From the NCBI GenBank assembly GCA_964589725.1, contig CAZPUJ010000284.1:1-7184 (forward strand): a stretch of 7,184 nt of DNA. Reading direction: 5' to 3'. Positions within the stretch are counted from its first letter, which is position 1; every line of letters begins with the position of its first letter. The position numbers were made by a program, and so were the translations under genes. Below the pieces are notes generated by a model. The model was not told the origin of the DNA. It saw nothing but the letters and a program-made list of their open reading frames with translations, and did no database searches. Of the stretch, positions 5,584 through 7,184 are shown piece by piece. This stretch comes from CAYSHJ01 sp964589725 (GTDB lineage Bacteria > Planctomycetota > Planctomycetia > Planctomycetales > Planctomycetaceae).

Positions 5584-6700
5584 GCGACTTCTGTTGATTT
5601 GGGCCTTGCTGACGTCGAATGACATTTTCGCGGAGGACGCGGACGAATCTCCGCGAACAAACAGTTCAGCCAATGCCGCTACGCGGCGTTTCGAGTTTTC
5701 TCGCACGCAAATGGGCGTGCCGTTCGTAGCGGCATTCTATGCCTGCGACGAAGCGGTCGCAAATCAGGCCATTACGGCGGTGTGGGCCAGGATCGAGCAT
5801 CTGAATTCGCTCATGAGCGACTACGACTCGTCGAGCGAACTGATGCGGCTCTGCCGCGACTCTGGACCGGGCAAGCCAGTGGCAGTCTCCCGCGAGTTGT
5901 TCTTTGTGCTGAGCAAAGCAGCAGAGGTCTCGGCAGCCTCGGACGGCACGTTCGATGTGTCGGTCGGACCGCTAGTCAAACTATGGCGCCGTGCGAGGCG
6001 ACAAAAAGAACTACCGAACGCGAAACATTTGGCCGAGGCGCGCGAGCTGGTTGGGTTTCGGAATATCAAGCTGTGTCGATTGGGCACCCCTGCCCGACCG
6101 CTACGAGCTGGCGAAGGCAAGGATGGGCAAGAGTGCCCATCGTACGGCACCGTTGAGCTTCTCCAGGCCGGCATGAAGCTGGACCTTGGCGGCATTGCGG
6201 TCGGATACGCCGGCGATGAGGCGTTGAAGGTGCTCCGCCAACACGGGATCTCGCGCGCGATGATCGACGGCAGCGGAGACATTGTGCTGGGCGACCCGCC
6301 GCCCGGCGAAACCGGCTGGCGCATCGGCATCGCCTCACTCCGCGAGCCTGATGCGCCGCCGAAACAATTCGTGAGGCTGGCGAATTGCTCGATCTCAACG
6401 TCAGGCGATGCGTTCCAATTCGTCGAACTCAGCGGTCAGCGGTACTCGCACATCGTTGACCCGCAGACTGGCCTCGGCCTGACCCGACGCAGCAGTGTGA
6501 CGGTCATCGCGCCGGACGGCATCACTGCCGACAGCCTGGCCACGGCCGTGAGCGTGCTCGGCCCGGAGCGCGGTTTGAAATTGATCGAATCTCAACCCTG
6601 CACAGCCGCGCTATTCGCGGCGCTGGACGGCGAGCGGTTGGTGTCAGTGATGTCCGCACGGTTTCCAAGGAATCTGGCTCCGGCCGCACAATCGCATTGA
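5576..6700 (+). CDS. apbE: ApbE-family FAD:protein FMN transferase
   Basis: ApbE covalently attaches FMN from FAD to a Thr or Ser of partner flavoproteins outside the cytoplasm. The motifs are complete: S81-x-Y-x3-SE88, FDVSVGPLVKLW (126-137), DLGGIAVGYA (203-212), TSGD (275-278), HIVDPQTG (292-299) and ADSLATA (318-324, the Mg-binding segment). The usual Lys of GGIAKGYA is Val209; some other ApbE proteins also lack it. Residues about 170-190 look like an extra loop encoded by two palindromes. The start is uncertain. I chose GTG 5576, giving a short signal peptide (MLRRLLLIWALLTSNDIFA, cleavage before ED); TTG 5561 and GTG 5528 are alternatives. The frame stays open back to ATG 5432, but those codons look non-coding and would put the start on top of the divergent gene's own start. 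No partner flavoprotein with a flavinylation site is in the window. Confidence 0.9.
   Translation: MLRRLLLIWALLTSNDIFAEDADESPRTNSSANAATRRFEFSRTQMGVPFVAAFYACDEAVANQAITAVWARIEHLNSLMSDYDSSSELMRLCRDSGPGKPVAVSRELFFVLSKAAEVSAASDGTFDVSVGPLVKLWRRARRQKELPNAKHLAEARELVGFRNIKLCRLGTPARPLRAGEGKDGQECPSYGTVELLQAGMKLDLGGIAVGYAGDEALKVLRQHGISRAMIDGSGDIVLGDPPPGETGWRIGIASLREPDAPPKQFVRLANCSISTSGDAFQFVELSGQRYSHIVDPQTGLGLTRRSSVTVIAPDGITADSLATAVSVLGPERGLKLIESQPCTAALFAALDGERLVSVMSARFPRNLAPAAQSH
6082..6141 (+). repeat. Two related hairpins inside the apbE-type gene
   Basis: GGGCA-CCCC-TGCCC (6082-6095) and GATGGGCA-AGAG-TGCCCATC (6122-6141) are perfect hairpins with 4-nt loops that share the GGGCA/TGCCC stem. The second has an 8-bp stem. 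They fall in a stretch where ApbE proteins normally have only a few residues between the vGy-x-x-vkl strand and the xTVxLxxxGMxLDLGG segment. They therefore look like REP-type palindromes carried in frame. Confidence 0.6.
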
Positions 6701-6714
6701 AGGAGGCGTGGATT

Positions 6715-7184
6715 ATGCCGAACAATTCGCTGAAGAAGAAACTCGCCAGTCGTCAGCCCACAACCGGTTTGTGGGTGACGCTCGAATCGCCCACGATCAC
6801 TGAGATCGCCGTGATGCTGGGACTCGACTGGGTCGTGATCGACGCCGAGCACGGGCATCTGGATTTCAAAGATATCTTGGAACACGTGCGGGCCACGCGG
6901 AACTCCCACACCGTGCCGCTCGTGCGGATTCAGGAGATCGAACAAGGTCTGATCAAACGAGTACTCGACATCGGCGCGGCGGGCATCGTCGTGCCGCAGG
7001 TTTACACTCCCGAGGAGGTCGATCGAGCGGTCCGCTACGCCAAGTATCCGCCGTGGGGTCTGCGCGACGTCGGTATGGAGCGCGCGACGCACTGGGGACT
7101 CGGCCTGAAGTCGGACACGATCAACGCGAATGCCGAGACGCTGGTCATCCCGCTCATGGAAACCGTTTCGGCCGGACAGTGCAT
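6715..7184 (+). CDS. HpcH/HpaI-family aldolase, N-terminal part (runs off right edge)
   Basis: 156 codons are visible and the frame is open at the edge. The family contains class II, metal-dependent pyruvate aldolases such as 4-hydroxy-2-oxoheptanedioate aldolase. Recognisable blocks are GLWVTLESP (18-26), DWVVIDAEHGHLD (38-50, H46 aligned with the catalytic histidine of HpaI), VPLVRI (67-72, R71 aligned with the substrate-binding arginine), IKRVLDIGAAGIVVPQV (80-96), YAKYPPWGLRDVG (108-120) and VIPLMETVSA (144-153, E149 aligned with a metal-ligand glutamate). The start is certain: AGGAGG (6701-6706) sits 8 nt before the ATG. It begins 14 nt after the apbE-type stop, so the two are probably cotranscribed. 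Substrate specificity cannot be told, and the second metal ligand (Asp) lies outside the window. Confidence 0.92.
   Translation, partial: MPNNSLKKKLASRQPTTGLWVTLESPTITEIAVMLGLDWVVIDAEHGHLDFKDILEHVRATRNSHTVPLVRIQEIEQGLIKRVLDIGAAGIVVPQVYTPEEVDRAVRYAKYPPWGLRDVGMERATHWGLGLKSDTINANAETLVIPLMETVSAGQC

Noticed and set aside
1..7184. CRISPR array, tRNA, rRNA, phage or defence island
   Set aside because: No regularly spaced direct repeats, no cloverleaf or rRNA sequence, and no integrase, nuclease or toxin-antitoxin genes were seen on either strand.

Overview
The window reads as a chromosomal segment from a GC-rich planctomycete-like bacterium. The clues are indirect: a secreted SUMF1-type (formylglycine-enzyme-like) protein beside a secreted PQQ-type sugar dehydrogenase, a mix of strong and absent Shine-Dalgarno sites, and several palindromic intergenic repeats of a style I associate with planctomycete genomes. 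No rRNA or other marker is present, so the lineage is an inference.

Layout, left to right. A minus-strand lipoprotein gene runs off the left edge (1-215). A 315-bp gap (216-530) follows; it holds a 138-bp fold-back, MITE-like element (352-489) bracketed by near-identical direct repeats. Next is a minus-strand GT4 glycosyltransferase (531-1712). Divergent from it is a plus-strand GNAT-like acyltransferase (about 1977-3005). That gene meets, tail to tail with only 3 nt between the stop codons, a minus-strand secreted glucose/sorbosone-type dehydrogenase (3009-4190). Upstream of the dehydrogenase is an intrinsic terminator and then a minus-strand secreted SUMF1-domain protein lacking the catalytic cysteines of true FGE (4342-5433). 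Divergent from this is a plus-strand ApbE-type FAD:protein FMN transferase (about 5576-6700), followed 14 nt later by an HpcH/HpaI-family aldolase that runs off the right edge (6715-7184).

Functionally the window is a patchwork, not one pathway. The divergent GT4/GNAT pair could contribute to a surface polysaccharide. The two secreted proteins (dehydrogenase and SUMF1-like) are codirectional but separated by a terminator. ApbE and the aldolase look like a short operon with no obvious metabolic link.

The most notable material is repeat DNA. Three unrelated palindromic structures lie within 7 kb: the MITE-like element, an inverted repeat of about 80 bp that overlaps the 5' end of apbE, and a pair of GGGCA-N4-TGCCC hairpins that appear to have entered the apbE reading frame in phase, adding about 20 residues. 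I see no CRISPR array, tRNA, rRNA, integrase, transposase gene or defence cassette, and no convincing new multi-gene system.
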